The notes under the pieces are model-generated. The model did no database searches. It had not been told where the DNA came from and saw only the letters and a program-made list of their open reading frames with translations. A stretch of 29,858 nt of DNA. Origin: JAAYDH01 sp964345825. GTDB taxonomy: Bacteria > Bacillota_I > Bacilli_A > RFN20 > CAG-826. How positions within the stretch are numbered: position 1 is the stretch's first letter; each line of letters begins with the position of its first letter. A program made the position numbers and the translations under genes. Location: contig CAYFSI010000013.1 in assembly GCA_964345825.1 (NCBI GenBank), positions 1 to 29,858 of the forward strand, written 5' to 3'. This document shows, piece after piece, positions 20,101-25,959 of this stretch.

Positions 20101-20957
20101 GCGAGAACACTCGCAATATTAGTCAGTTCAGAAACACTGCTAATAATACCAATTGAACCATTTTCCAAAGATGATGATGTTAAATTATTGAGGATCGTTG
20201 CATCAAGAGTCAGCCCAGACGAAGAATCAACTGTCCAATTAAAGAATGTCTTTGCGAATAGAGAATTATCGTATGAATCGATGAATCCGTTTAGATAGGA
20301 AACAATCTGATTATCATCGTTTCTTCTCGAATAATTTTGGTTAATGATATTAATCATTGAGGTTAAAGGCGAGAGCAAAAGAAAACCAACCACCACATAT
20401 GTGACAGAATTCATTATTGCCCCTGCCCAACGAACTTTGATTTTGTTTCTAGCAAGTTTTGGTATCAAACGTTTAAACAATGCGTGCCAAAGAATAGTGC
20501 TCAACAGCCATCCTAACGTTATAATTAGAATCATGATGACCACAAAAGCCACTAATTTGACAGCAGAATAGGCTAATGCTTCAGCAAATTCGGTCGCAGC
20601 GGCGTAACTTCCTGAGACATTAAATAAATAATAAAAACCCCTTAAGCAAGACACTAACGTGTTATGAAAAGAAGTGATTGGAGCATAATAAACTACTCCA
20701 GTTTTAGTATTTGTTAAGATGATTGTTTCGTATGGTATAAGGGGATCGAGATTAATATTTCCGATAATTTCTGCTATAGCAGATAAAGATAGTAACCCAG
20801 CAGCAACGAGAATCAGCATGAAAATCATGCGATATGTAGAAGCCCAAATGCCACGTTTATAACCGATGAATGCAGCAATAATAAAACCAATAATAATAAG
20901 AACGAAAAGAACAACGAGACCGATATTGACAATTTGAGCAAATAAACCAGCTGACAT
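14199..20957 (-). CDS. Giant membrane-anchored protein: CvpA-like N-terminal domain plus alternating repeats
   Basis: 2252 residues. The first about 210 residues hold hydrophobic segments (around residues 5-30, 40-60, 135-160 and 180-200) with a GYKRGIWAS turn, as in the CvpA (colicin V production) family. The remaining about 2000 residues are hydrophilic, rich in Asn, Ser, Thr, Asp and Leu, with no C-terminal membrane segment or sorting signal. They are probably extracellular. The C-terminal half has type A repeats (ALNETNTMYD, ALNDSNSLYD, AINNVDFLSD at about 1385, 1640 and 1866) alternating with type B repeats containing SSTGMTVFQE or SSTNMTVFEQ. The start at 20957 (MSAGLFAQ) follows a GGAGATGAGG site; the frame is open 19 codons further, but those lie upstream of the predicted transcript start. 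First gene of a five-gene operon. Function unknown. Confidence 0.85.
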   Translation of the reverse strand: MSAGLFAQIVNIGLVVLFVLIIIGFIIAAFIGYKRGIWASTYRMIFMLILVAAGLLSLSAIAEIIGNINLDPLIPYETIILTNTKTGVVYYAPITSFHNTLVSCLRGFYYLFNVSGSYAAATEFAEALAYSAVKLVAFVVIMILIITLGWLLSTILWHALFKRLIPKLARNKIKVRWAGAIMNSVTYVVVGFLLLSPLTSMINIINQNYSRRNDDNQIVSYLNGFIDSYDNSLFAKTFFNWTVDSSSGLTLDATILNNLTSSSLENGSIGIISSVSELTNIASVLAENILIGQNGEITFSIPEMVNQEYIEALFASLKESNLLMTIIPIAVQLSTNSDLLADVVDLSMLDLSDAEWDKELDAIETITIDIANSGLVDSFMDEEGNVVIPSDPATMVTGLLTNKAYQYTYHALSTISQSKLLSRSIPALIQYFITNGGETMSSYFPSSFEALNDIDWGFELSTVYDSLYQMYCVDDRIITAILNMNSTTPDDGEEEGSGLSPFRAGEESEQVNLMDVILENIDSYRRILVGDTNSANELINIDSDGRTIVYSNGKRIAGRRYCLLDISLCKTLFSSLPQLLGSIITDETASAAVTSVIEELSTGKWMKNFKEEFNALFYCFSAFGDEPSALNTLLSGELVPEGGSLSDIDQNLIKVLSKVLKRMDNSKIIYAILLPTIRSLLTSGSVADAFTSSGIDINIVSDGIDKAEASRTLGAELAKVISSVKSIGTLTDILASGSDVPSLISQLGQANESIAYALDAIYSCHIINPVPLPTDTYTANENYFNVMSYIFGDSLNVDGLTFDQTLLSDPNIKWSNSTDKDGNFYHDRYGRPIYDGENGAIANVIRSLGSSGIMTVMTDPNYLSGSNITDNLASLENTYHLSTVLAAVGRSIVFSSTMGTFLDAQLQQTGILDQGVSFTNVTDWAEEGEKLSVLLTTIGEAAIDISNLDLNAVTNVVGLNNLLHALADSSIFTDKTSGDYLFSNWLYVKVESSLTNFSDGVNTFNLIQDPSIWDPTWGEQGPDQYTIVKNDFASLNEKADWYDNEFVSSFNTSIYVLPFASYTNYWDNPQFIDDYSPILELDEIGRICKIVYWVTQAVATNDLLSMPVRIFEGLINSLNETTCLRVATYNYFEAAKSAFSGGTSSAFFDLAPANTPYLISCEEYIYDYNSSRTLRQVEIDHLTEIYSTYRYMIAEGVLDSNNQFVTDKIDEEVALQIRSSIVGIQQSIVFHRKGSILDPDLSNDSDGYYPTVFQNAMGAFLTAEDIGTIVYNANNPKDVFNYDTYAAYLEPGLSPVTEKDVIKAKSDYILDNYFDYAGAKNFSYNQQINEVNAIFNVINAIVGGPIEGTNQKYQGLRKTDGTITFNFENFDITNTGNALAVNQILTALNETNTMYDSVSNTISLTLENVSQYDLVSDLTHVNFADTNVFYHYFDEANLVGTQTYNWEAKFDEQELSLVCDILSEVSKNQNGEPSTFPDLDTINTSSTSILNLQNFLHDLNESKMFHTGGPKLSLSFDVNHDVILSNASSTGMTVFQEICVELFSHDSISSSLFNVNSPKDQANITLGNYSNANQKAVYLAGNLFTPDGQGPLALSLSSQSSEIDNIADFMVAALNFNTSNFTSMDLMSINTSDAREVLVALNDSNSLYDAVPNLIYTMMNRDFATFQGVDLSDASSFYHYDETGTTNYNVKYDVDEIDNIITLVTDYQLFTGIVGTNAMEDLAVIKALLENGYIYDILVDAYTSNILHASNEYLSSSTNMTVFEQVINMFVSRSGLTSYAYPVNGDAQMMAKIKAVTTLDEAYKVNVTTINTTGYHENWLRITNNDEIHALVNFISLSQSILGESGTMDVADLHMDNINPIETKTIMMAINNVDFLSDVLPVFVNQGFEAIGLNALSTYNSVAYSYFNIGQYQYGGDRSSSNIEFCEINNIQAALTNMMKVDGENNFDGYYGLNNLVALSENTNNFDGIIRFISHSRILNTDSTGSYNTMWDLSSYPASTRGLLLYNILTAGVSNPSEGANLGQYITGATAEEKIATLSRIFTIPNYNDLAESKGLFALASYSDEIDSNNLDINDFNAVSEARTALTSSMCTAADAFGDNTNIRSYFASEIIATLLDQFMEIQYDVIDGLTYYYEEVHFGANSYLDIDEAVYDNVNFSECDGLNGAFETVQIINKIMADGVFPTRNELINAFTLMDNSQAAKILYLARVHDNLGLITQSFPPTWSNYTANVYAPGFLFSTYGTSLADYFALS

Positions 20958-20978
20958 TATTACCTCATCTCCTATCAG

Positions 20979-21008
20979 TCTATAACTAGTAGTCATTCTT
21001 ACTGTTAA
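20979..21008 (-). promoter_or_regulatory. Promoter of the giant protein-yigZ-mrp-pepP-glpK operon
   Basis: On the minus strand TTAACA (21008-21003) and TATAGA (20984-20979) are spaced by 18 nt; a TTATAG register gives 17 nt. Transcription would begin near 20972, leaving a 15-nt leader with the GAGG ribosome site. This supports the ATG at 20957 and excludes the upstream in-frame starts. Confidence 0.5.
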
Positions 21009-21016
21009 AGTCATTT

Positions 21017-21029
21017 TTAGTGTATAGTT
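21017..21029 (+). promoter_or_regulatory. Candidate -10 region of the CPBP-TraX-trx operon, shared 13-mer
   Basis: TTAGTGTATAGTT contains a -10-like TATAGT (21023-21028), 29 nt before the CPBP start. The identical 13-mer occurs 34 nt before the DegV-gene start (23345-23357). No good -35 hexamer is present at either place. Confidence 0.35.
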
Positions 21030-21051
21030 TTTTTATTAGGAAATAAAGCAA

Positions 21052-21873
21052 ATGTTAATAAGAAACACTATTTGTCCTAAATGCGGTCATAGTTATGATC
21101 CAATCGAAAAACACTGCTCAAAGTGCAGTGAAGTTAATCCAAATCCAATGGCTCATAAAAAATACCATGGTTTGGTTTGGCTTCCTCGCTGGCAGGAAAT
21201 CACTTTTTTTCTCATCGGATGGCTTGGTTTGAGTTTAATCGCCATACTTGTCCAATTGGCCTTTTCTTATTTAAACACTGATGAAAACAAAGTTTTGTTC
21301 ATGTCAGTTACTCAGTTTGTAACCTATGGGATTTTATTCATAGGAATGATTATTTTGGTTATTCAAAACCATCGTAAAATTTTCGTCTCATTTAAAAAAA
21401 TTGAACCATATGTGATTGGAATAGGTATCGGAGCGATAATTATATTGCTCAGTGGTTTATACAGTAATATTGTCTCTTCTTTTTACTCGTTTGATGTGAA
21501 CGAGAACGAATCTCTCATTAGACAAATTACTGTTTCATACCCCCTATTTTCAATCCTCATTTTTGTGTTTGTCGGCCCTATTTGTGAAGAGTTAACATAT
21601 CGTCTTGGATTATTTTCTCTTTCGGCTCGTTTAGGAAAATGGGCAGCCTATCTAATTACTATCTCTTTCTTTGCGCTTATCCACTTTGATTTTTTGGCAG
21701 GAAGCGCTGAGGGTTATATTATTGAACTTCTTAATCTACCTTCCTATTTGATTGCCGGCGCTCTTTTGTGTTTTGCTTATGATTATTTCGGTCTAGCCAC
21801 TTCAGTAACTGCTCATATCGCGAATAATATGGTTGCCATTGCTTCAATTTTATTGCTAAATGAGATTAACTAA
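21052..21873 (+). CDS. CPBP (Abi/CAAX-like) intramembrane metalloprotease with N-terminal zinc ribbon
   Basis: 273 residues. An N-terminal double CxxC zinc ribbon (Cys8, 11, 22, 25) precedes about eight hydrophobic segments. The CPBP active-site motifs are present: EELTYR (179-184; the two Glu and Arg), FALIHFDF (second motif, His) and HIANNMVAI (HxxxN). Bacterial CPBP proteins are membrane proteases used in protein maturation, bacteriocin immunity or signalling; the substrate here is unknown. A weak AGGAAA site lies 11 nt before the ATG. It is the first gene of a plus-strand set, 14 nt upstream of the TraX-like gene and divergent from the giant-protein operon. Confidence 0.88.
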   Translation: MLIRNTICPKCGHSYDPIEKHCSKCSEVNPNPMAHKKYHGLVWLPRWQEITFFLIGWLGLSLIAILVQLAFSYLNTDENKVLFMSVTQFVTYGILFIGMIILVIQNHRKIFVSFKKIEPYVIGIGIGAIIILLSGLYSNIVSSFYSFDVNENESLIRQITVSYPLFSILIFVFVGPICEELTYRLGLFSLSARLGKWAAYLITISFFALIHFDFLAGSAEGYIIELLNLPSYLIAGALLCFAYDYFGLATSVTAHIANNMVAIASILLLNEIN

Positions 21874-21886
21874 AGGTGTATAAAAA

Positions 21887-22774
21887 ATGAAGAACGAACA
21901 AAAGTGGCTGATATTCTCAAACTTCTCATTGAAAATCATGGCTTTGTTATTCATGACTTGCGATCATATCGGTTTGCAACTTTTGTATTATTATTTGGAC
22001 GAAAGTTCACCCTTTGTCTTAATTTTAAGAGGTCTCGGAAGACTAGCAATTCCTCTTTTTGCCTTCTTAATATATGAGGGAGTGATGCACACAAAAAGCT
22101 TCAAAAAATATGCTTTAAGACTTGGCATCATGGCTTTTCTTATCAGTGGGGCTTTTGCATTTTTGATTTATATTCCCAACCCGTTCATGTCTGAAGGACT
22201 CATTGAAGGTGGTAATATTTTTCTTGATTTATTGCTTGGAGCAGTCGGGGTATTTCTTTTAAAAAATGAGAATATAAAAATTAAACTACTTTCTTTACTT
22301 CCCGTTATTTATTCTATAGTATCTTTTGCAGTCACAACATACCAAATTAACAACGGTGTAATTGTTTATTGGTTTCCCTTTTATCTAAGAACGCAATATG
22401 GCTGGTTTGCGGTACTGATGATTATGGGCTTCTACCTCGCTAAAGTCTTAAAAGATTTATATCTCCGCTATACTGCTAAAAATATGGGTTTAGACTTCGA
22501 AGTTTTGATTTTGTCTCCTTATGACGTTAAAATCACTAATTTATTTAATATGCTGACTGTAGTCTTTTTTGCTATCACTGCCAATGTATTAACTTGGTTT
22601 TTCGAAACTCCGTTCTTACCTTATCAGTGGATATCACTTTTTTCTGGAGCACTTCTTTTGTGTTACAACGGCAAGCGCGGATATAATAAGAAGTGGTTTA
22701 AGTATGGGGCTTATCTATATTACCCCCTACATCTAGCCATTTTGGCAGTAATATTTTACTTACTGACCCTATAG
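21887..22774 (+). CDS. TraX family membrane protein
   Basis: 295 residues with about eight hydrophobic segments. The N-terminal signature of the TraX family (acyltransferase-like; F-pilin N-acetylation is the founding case) is visible: LKIMALLFMTCDHIGLQ, then GRLAIPLFAFLIYEG, HTKSFKKYALRLGIMAFL. In Bacillota, chromosomal TraX-like proteins have no conjugation context and probably acetylate a surface polymer or protein; that is inference. The start at 21887 has an AAAGGTG site. It lies 14 nt after the CPBP gene and 9 nt before the thioredoxin gene, so all three are probably co-transcribed. Confidence 0.85.
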   Translation: MKNEQKWLIFSNFSLKIMALLFMTCDHIGLQLLYYYLDESSPFVLILRGLGRLAIPLFAFLIYEGVMHTKSFKKYALRLGIMAFLISGAFAFLIYIPNPFMSEGLIEGGNIFLDLLLGAVGVFLLKNENIKIKLLSLLPVIYSIVSFAVTTYQINNGVIVYWFPFYLRTQYGWFAVLMIMGFYLAKVLKDLYLRYTAKNMGLDFEVLILSPYDVKITNLFNMLTVVFFAITANVLTWFFETPFLPYQWISLFSGALLLCYNGKRGYNKKWFKYGAYLYYPLHLAILAVIFYLLTL

Positions 22775-22783
22775 GAGAAAATT

Positions 22784-23092
22784 ATGATTAAACACATTGA
22801 AACAGCCCAAGAATTTGATTCTTTGTACAACAAAGGAAGAGTATTTGTGGATTTTTTTGCCACCTGGTGTGGACCATGTAAAATGCTTTCACCAGTCATT
22901 GAAGCTATTGATGCAAGTGGTAAGGTAAAAGATACTTTAATTTTAAAAGTTGATGTTGATTTACTTCCTAGAATTGCTTCTCAATTTGGCGTTCAATCAA
23001 TTCCAACGTTGATTCTTTTTGAAGATGGCAAAATTGCTAAACATTCCCTTGGTTACATGAACCAAAATCAACTTCTCGAATTCTTGAAATAA
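22784..23092 (+). CDS. trxA: Thioredoxin
   Basis: 102 residues, full length for thioredoxin, with the active site WCGPC (28-32) in FFATWCGPCKML. The cis-proline loop SIPTLILF and GYMNQNQLLEFL are also present. It reduces disulfides in cytoplasmic proteins; there is no signal peptide or membrane anchor. An AGGAGA site precedes the ATG. No terminator follows, so the transcript may read through the tRNA gene to the terminator at 23229. Confidence 0.95.
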   Translation: MIKHIETAQEFDSLYNKGRVFVDFFATWCGPCKMLSPVIEAIDASGKVKDTLILKVDVDLLPRIASQFGVQSIPTLILFEDGKIAKHSLGYMNQNQLLEFLK

Positions 23093-23098
23093 AAGCAA

Positions 23099-23127
23099 TT
23101 GTCAAATTCGCATGCCAGTTATATAAT
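23099..23127 (+). promoter_or_regulatory. Promoter of the tRNA-Gly gene
   Basis: TTGTCA (23099-23104) and a perfect TATAAT (23122-23127) with a 17-nt spacer. Transcription would begin near 23134, about 11 nt before the mature tRNA. Confidence 0.8.
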
Positions 23128-23144
23128 ATAACTCGCTGCGAACT

Positions 23145-23218
23145 GCAGGTGTAGTTCAGTGGTAGAACACTAGCCTTCCAAGCTAGTTATGCGGGTCCGA
23201 TTCCCGTCACCTGCTCCA
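23145..23218 (+). tRNA. tRNA-Gly (anticodon UCC)
   Basis: Folds as a standard cloverleaf. The acceptor stem is GCAGGTG/CACCTGC with discriminator T and encoded CCA (23216-23218). The D arm is GTTC-AGTGGTA-GAAC with G18G19 present. The anticodon stem CTAGC/GCTAG encloses loop CTTCCAA, with anticodon TCC at 23177-23179. The T stem GCGGG/CCCGT encloses loop TCCGATT. The T-loop has C where nearly all tRNAs have U55 (the pseudouridine position), with C56 and A58 retained. Confidence 0.96.
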
Positions 23219-23228
23219 GATGATTGTT

Positions 23229-23255
23229 AAGCGAGATTATGTTCTCGCTTTTTTT
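23229..23255 (+). terminator. Rho-independent terminator after tRNA-Gly
   Basis: AAGCGAGA (23229-23236) pairs with TCTCGCTT (23243-23250) around a 6-nt loop, followed by a run of T to 23255. It lies 11 nt after the tRNA 3' end. Confidence 0.9.
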
Positions 23256-23344
23256 ATGTAAAAGAGCACAAATGACGTTTGTTTTAAAATAAACAGGTAA
23301 AATACAAGTATATAACTAATTAATTAATATTTTATAAATATTTA

Positions 23345-23357
23345 TTAGTGTATAGTT
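23345..23357 (+). promoter_or_regulatory. Candidate -10 region of the degV-rdgB unit, shared 13-mer
   Basis: TTAGTGTATAGTT, identical to 21017-21029, with the -10-like TATAGT at 23351-23356. It is 34 nt before the DegV-gene ATG and upstream of its AAAGGAGG site. No clear -35. Confidence 0.35.
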
Positions 23358-23384
23358 GTCTTAACGCTTCAAAGGAGGCTGACC

Positions 23385-24251
23385 ATGAAAAATAAAAGCT
23401 CAATCGGAATTGTTATTGATTCCACCACCACACTAGATCCTCAAGTAATCAGAGAATATGACATCGAGGTCGTTTCTTTGAATATTCATACCCAAGCATT
23501 TAATAAAAGAGAAATTGACACATTAGATGAAGAGATCATCCCATTATTGGATGATGTGAAAAATCTCTCCACCTCCTCACCTTCCCCGAATGATTTTGCA
23601 GAAGCTTATGACCGCTTATTTAAAAAAGGTTATAAACACATTATTTGCCTTCCTCTTTCTCGAGAAATTTCTTCAACCTATCAATCAGCTTTGATTGGCA
23701 AAACATATGTCGACAAGGCCGAAGAAATTTTTGTTGGCGATACTTTAATTTGCAATTTCGGATTGGCTAATTTAATCGAAACATTATTGCCATTGTTCGA
23801 AAATAAAATGGCGACATTTAGCGATATCATTCAGGCCTTCAATAATCGAGTGCCCAATACAAGAATTCAATTCAGTGTTTTAAATTTGAAACACTTAGTA
23901 AACGGAGGAAGACTCTCCAAAATAGCTGGATTATTAGGCAGCATTTTACACATTAAACCAATTATTGATATGCGAGAAGGTAAATTAAAACTCTTTAAAA
24001 AGGAATTAAACATGGCCAAAGTATTAGGAACTTTTATGACTACAATTAAAGCATTATCAGAAAAGTTCACTCAATTATTTGTCAAAATTGTCGATCTCCA
24101 ACAAAACGACCTAGCTGAGAAATTTATTAATCAGATCAAAACCGCCTTTCCAAAAATTGCCGTTTCTCGCGTTAGGACGGTCAGACCAGTCTTCTTTATT
24201 CATTTAGGCAATGACGGCTTAGGAATGAGTGTTGTCGCATATAATAATTAA
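23385..24251 (+). CDS. DegV family protein (fatty-acid-binding)
   Basis: 288 residues, usual length for DegV proteins (FakB-like), which bind a fatty acid and in Gram-positive bacteria can present it to the kinase FakA for phosphorylation. Family features: IGIVIDSTTTL at the N-terminus, the ligand-contacting STSSPSPNDFAEAYDRL around 60-75, ICLPLSREISSTYQSA, and FSVLNLKHLVNGGRLSKIAGLLGSIL. No fakA is adjacent. The ATG at 23385 has a strong AAAGGAGG site. The rdgB-like gene starts 1 nt after its stop. Confidence 0.92.
   Translation: MKNKSSIGIVIDSTTTLDPQVIREYDIEVVSLNIHTQAFNKREIDTLDEEIIPLLDDVKNLSTSSPSPNDFAEAYDRLFKKGYKHIICLPLSREISSTYQSALIGKTYVDKAEEIFVGDTLICNFGLANLIETLLPLFENKMATFSDIIQAFNNRVPNTRIQFSVLNLKHLVNGGRLSKIAGLLGSILHIKPIIDMREGKLKLFKKELNMAKVLGTFMTTIKALSEKFTQLFVKIVDLQQNDLAEKFINQIKTAFPKIAVSRVRTVRPVFFIHLGNDGLGMSVVAYNN
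24240..24245 (+). promoter_or_regulatory. TATAAT 7 nt before the rdgB start, possible internal leaderless promoter
   Basis: A perfect TATAAT sits in the last codons of the DegV gene and ends 7 nt before the rdgB ATG. There is no ribosome site, but I see no -35 or TGn extension. Translational coupling to degV explains the missing site equally well. Confidence 0.25.
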
Positions 24252-24252
24252 T

Positions 24253-24855
24253 ATGAATTACGAAATAGTTTTAGCGACCAATAATTCACATAAATTGGAG
24301 GAGGTTCGTCAGATTCTTGCACCCCATGGTATCATCGTCTATGGTTTGAAAGATTTGAATATCCACCCAGAAGATATTGAAGAAAATGAAAATACCTATT
24401 TTGATAATGCTCTCATTAAGGCTTTAGCGGTGAAGAAATATACAAATTTGCCAATTATCAGCGATGATTCAGGTTTAGAAATCGAAGCGATGAATAATCA
24501 GCCTGGTTTGCATTCTGCCCGTTTTGCTCAGAAATACAATGGCCACCAGAACGCTATCAACGAAATATTAAAACAACTAGAAAATAAAGATAGAAAAGCG
24601 GTATTTATCTGTAGCATTGCTCTTCTAAATGTCGAAGATAAACCTCTTCGTTTTGAAGCTCGTATACCAGGAAAAATTGCCCTAGAACCTCATGGAAAAT
24701 CTGGATTTGGTTATGATCCAATCTTTGTTGAAAATTCGACTCAATTGACTTATGGCGAAATGGATCAAGAATTAAAAAACAAACTTTCCCATCGAGGAAA
24801 AGCTCTTAATAAATTATTAACCTATTTAAGAATTAATCAGCTTATTAAACGATGA
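24253..24855 (+). CDS. rdgB: XTP/dITP pyrophosphatase (RdgB/HAM1 family)
   Basis: Hydrolyses non-canonical purine triphosphates (XTP, dITP, ITP) to monophosphate and PPi, keeping them out of DNA and RNA. 200 residues from MNYEIVLATNN, standard length. Motifs: LATNNSHKLEEV (substrate/phosphate loop), ISDDSGLEIEAMNNQPGLHSARFA (metal-binding Asp), GKSGFGYDPIF and LSHRGKALNKL. The frame is open 8 codons further upstream, but the family start is at 24253, 1 nt after the degV stop. The PPi it releases could be used by the PPi-type phosphofructokinase in this window. The 3' end overlaps the convergent gene by 19 nt. Confidence 0.94.
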   Translation: MNYEIVLATNNSHKLEEVRQILAPHGIIVYGLKDLNIHPEDIEENENTYFDNALIKALAVKKYTNLPIISDDSGLEIEAMNNQPGLHSARFAQKYNGHQNAINEILKQLENKDRKAVFICSIALLNVEDKPLRFEARIPGKIALEPHGKSGFGYDPIFVENSTQLTYGEMDQELKNKLSHRGKALNKLLTYLRINQLIKR

Positions 24856-25898
24856 CGTTTTACTAAGCGATACAAACTGAAGATATAGGCGAAAAGAAAG
24901 CCAGTCGCGCAAGTGAAGAGTAAACACGTAACTACTACGAGAATTTGATTAAAAGATGTCGATAGGAATGTAAGAGTGCAAATCAAACTGATAATACTCA
25001 AAACAAATAAAATAATCGTTGTTGGAAGAGAAACTTTTTTGAGGCGATAAAGAGGCAAAAAGTTTGGGAATACTTGGTCTTTGATCAATTTATTTTTTCG
25101 ATTTGTTCTTTCGTGAAGCAATGCTTTTGGCCGATAACGAGCAATTTTTACAGTATTAATTTTATCGCTTCTTCCAAGGAGAAGATCCCCAGATTGAGAA
25201 GTGCCAACATAACCATATGCATATCCATCAGCAGTTATCCATTTCTTATTCATTTTCTCACTTTGAGAACTGATTGATTTTTCTAAAGAGGCGATGGCTA
25301 ACTTGACATCCGGTTCATCATGACGAGCTTGTACGAAATGGTATTCTTTTAGAATGAAAGTTTTGAGTTTTTGAATATCACTCAAGTTTTTAAAATATAG
25401 TTTTATACAATCGACATCATAAAAATAATAATGAGTAATCAGTTTTTTTCGAAAGAGAACAAAATACTCATCAAGGGCATAACAAACGCGATGTAAAAAT
25501 CCGAGATAGAGTTTTTCATTCGAAGTTTTCCGAAATATATCTTTTTCCTCGTTAAGCAATAAAACAACATTTTGAAAATGAGTTTTCCTTAAACTAGACA
25601 TATAAATAAGAGCGAGCAACCTTCCAAATAAAGCACGAATATTATTCGGGTCTAATTCTAATACGTGAGCATACATGACGTAGGACTTATAGTAGTCAAT
25701 GGCCGAGAATAGATTTTTATCAGCCTGATTAATTTGTTTAGCAATAAATGACTCAAAAGCAGCGATGGGAATAGACGGAATATATTGCGTCATGCAGCGT
25801 GGGCAAAAGCACACCTCAGCGTCAGAATTAACTTCAAAAATTCGATCCTTCTCATCACTCACATGACAATGAGCGCAGTATGCTTTCTTGAGAGCCAT
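24837..25898 (-). CDS. Zinc-ribbon, helical-repeat, membrane-anchored protein of unknown function
   Basis: 353 residues. The N-terminal zinc-ribbon-like cluster has Cys8, 11, 30, 32 and 35 (YCAHC, CFCPRC). Next is a helical region (about 50-220) with TPR-like character (SYVMYAHVLELDPNNIRALFGRLL). A Lys/Arg-rich stretch follows, then two hydrophobic segments near the C-terminus (about 285-310 and 315-340), ending in a basic tail. I do not recognise the family. A GTG 15 nt further upstream is also in frame, but it overlaps the predicted -10, so the ATG at 25898 is preferred. No ribosome site; a probable leaderless start. Convergent overlap with rdgB at the 3' end; divergent from the methyltransferase-like gene. 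Confidence 0.75.
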   Translation of the reverse strand: MALKKAYCAHCHVSDEKDRIFEVNSDAEVCFCPRCMTQYIPSIPIAAFESFIAKQINQADKNLFSAIDYYKSYVMYAHVLELDPNNIRALFGRLLALIYMSSLRKTHFQNVVLLLNEEKDIFRKTSNEKLYLGFLHRVCYALDEYFVLFRKKLITHYYFYDVDCIKLYFKNLSDIQKLKTFILKEYHFVQARHDEPDVKLAIASLEKSISSQSEKMNKKWITADGYAYGYVGTSQSGDLLLGRSDKINTVKIARYRPKALLHERTNRKNKLIKDQVFPNFLPLYRLKKVSLPTTIILFVLSIISLICTLTFLSTSFNQILVVVTCLLFTCATGFLFAYIFSLYRLVKRHRLIS

Positions 25899-25903
25899 GC
25901 TTG

Positions 25904-25912
25904 ATTTTAACA
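25904..25912 (-). promoter_or_regulatory. Extended -10 promoter 5 nt before the 25898 start codon
   Basis: On the minus strand TG-T-TAAAAT (25912-25904) is an extended -10 ending 5 nt before the ATG. No -35 match at 17 nt. The spacing implies a leaderless transcript. Confidence 0.5.
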
Positions 25913-25950
25913 CTTTTAAAAGACAATTCCTACTTTCTTGGGTGAATTAC

Positions 25951-25959
25951 TGCTAAAAT
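25951..25959 (+). promoter_or_regulatory. Extended -10 promoter abutting the methyltransferase-like gene
   Basis: TG-C-TAAAAT (25951-25959) is an extended -10 touching the ATG at 25960 and lying 6 nt before the in-frame GTG at 25966. Transcription should start at or near 25966, which favours a leaderless GTG start. Confidence 0.5.

Noticed and set aside
20958..21014. A 19-residue extension of the giant protein from an upstream in-frame start.
   Set aside because: The predicted -10 (20979-20984) lies within it and a GAGG ribosome site directly precedes the ATG at 20957; the extension is also hydrophilic and unlike a membrane-protein start.
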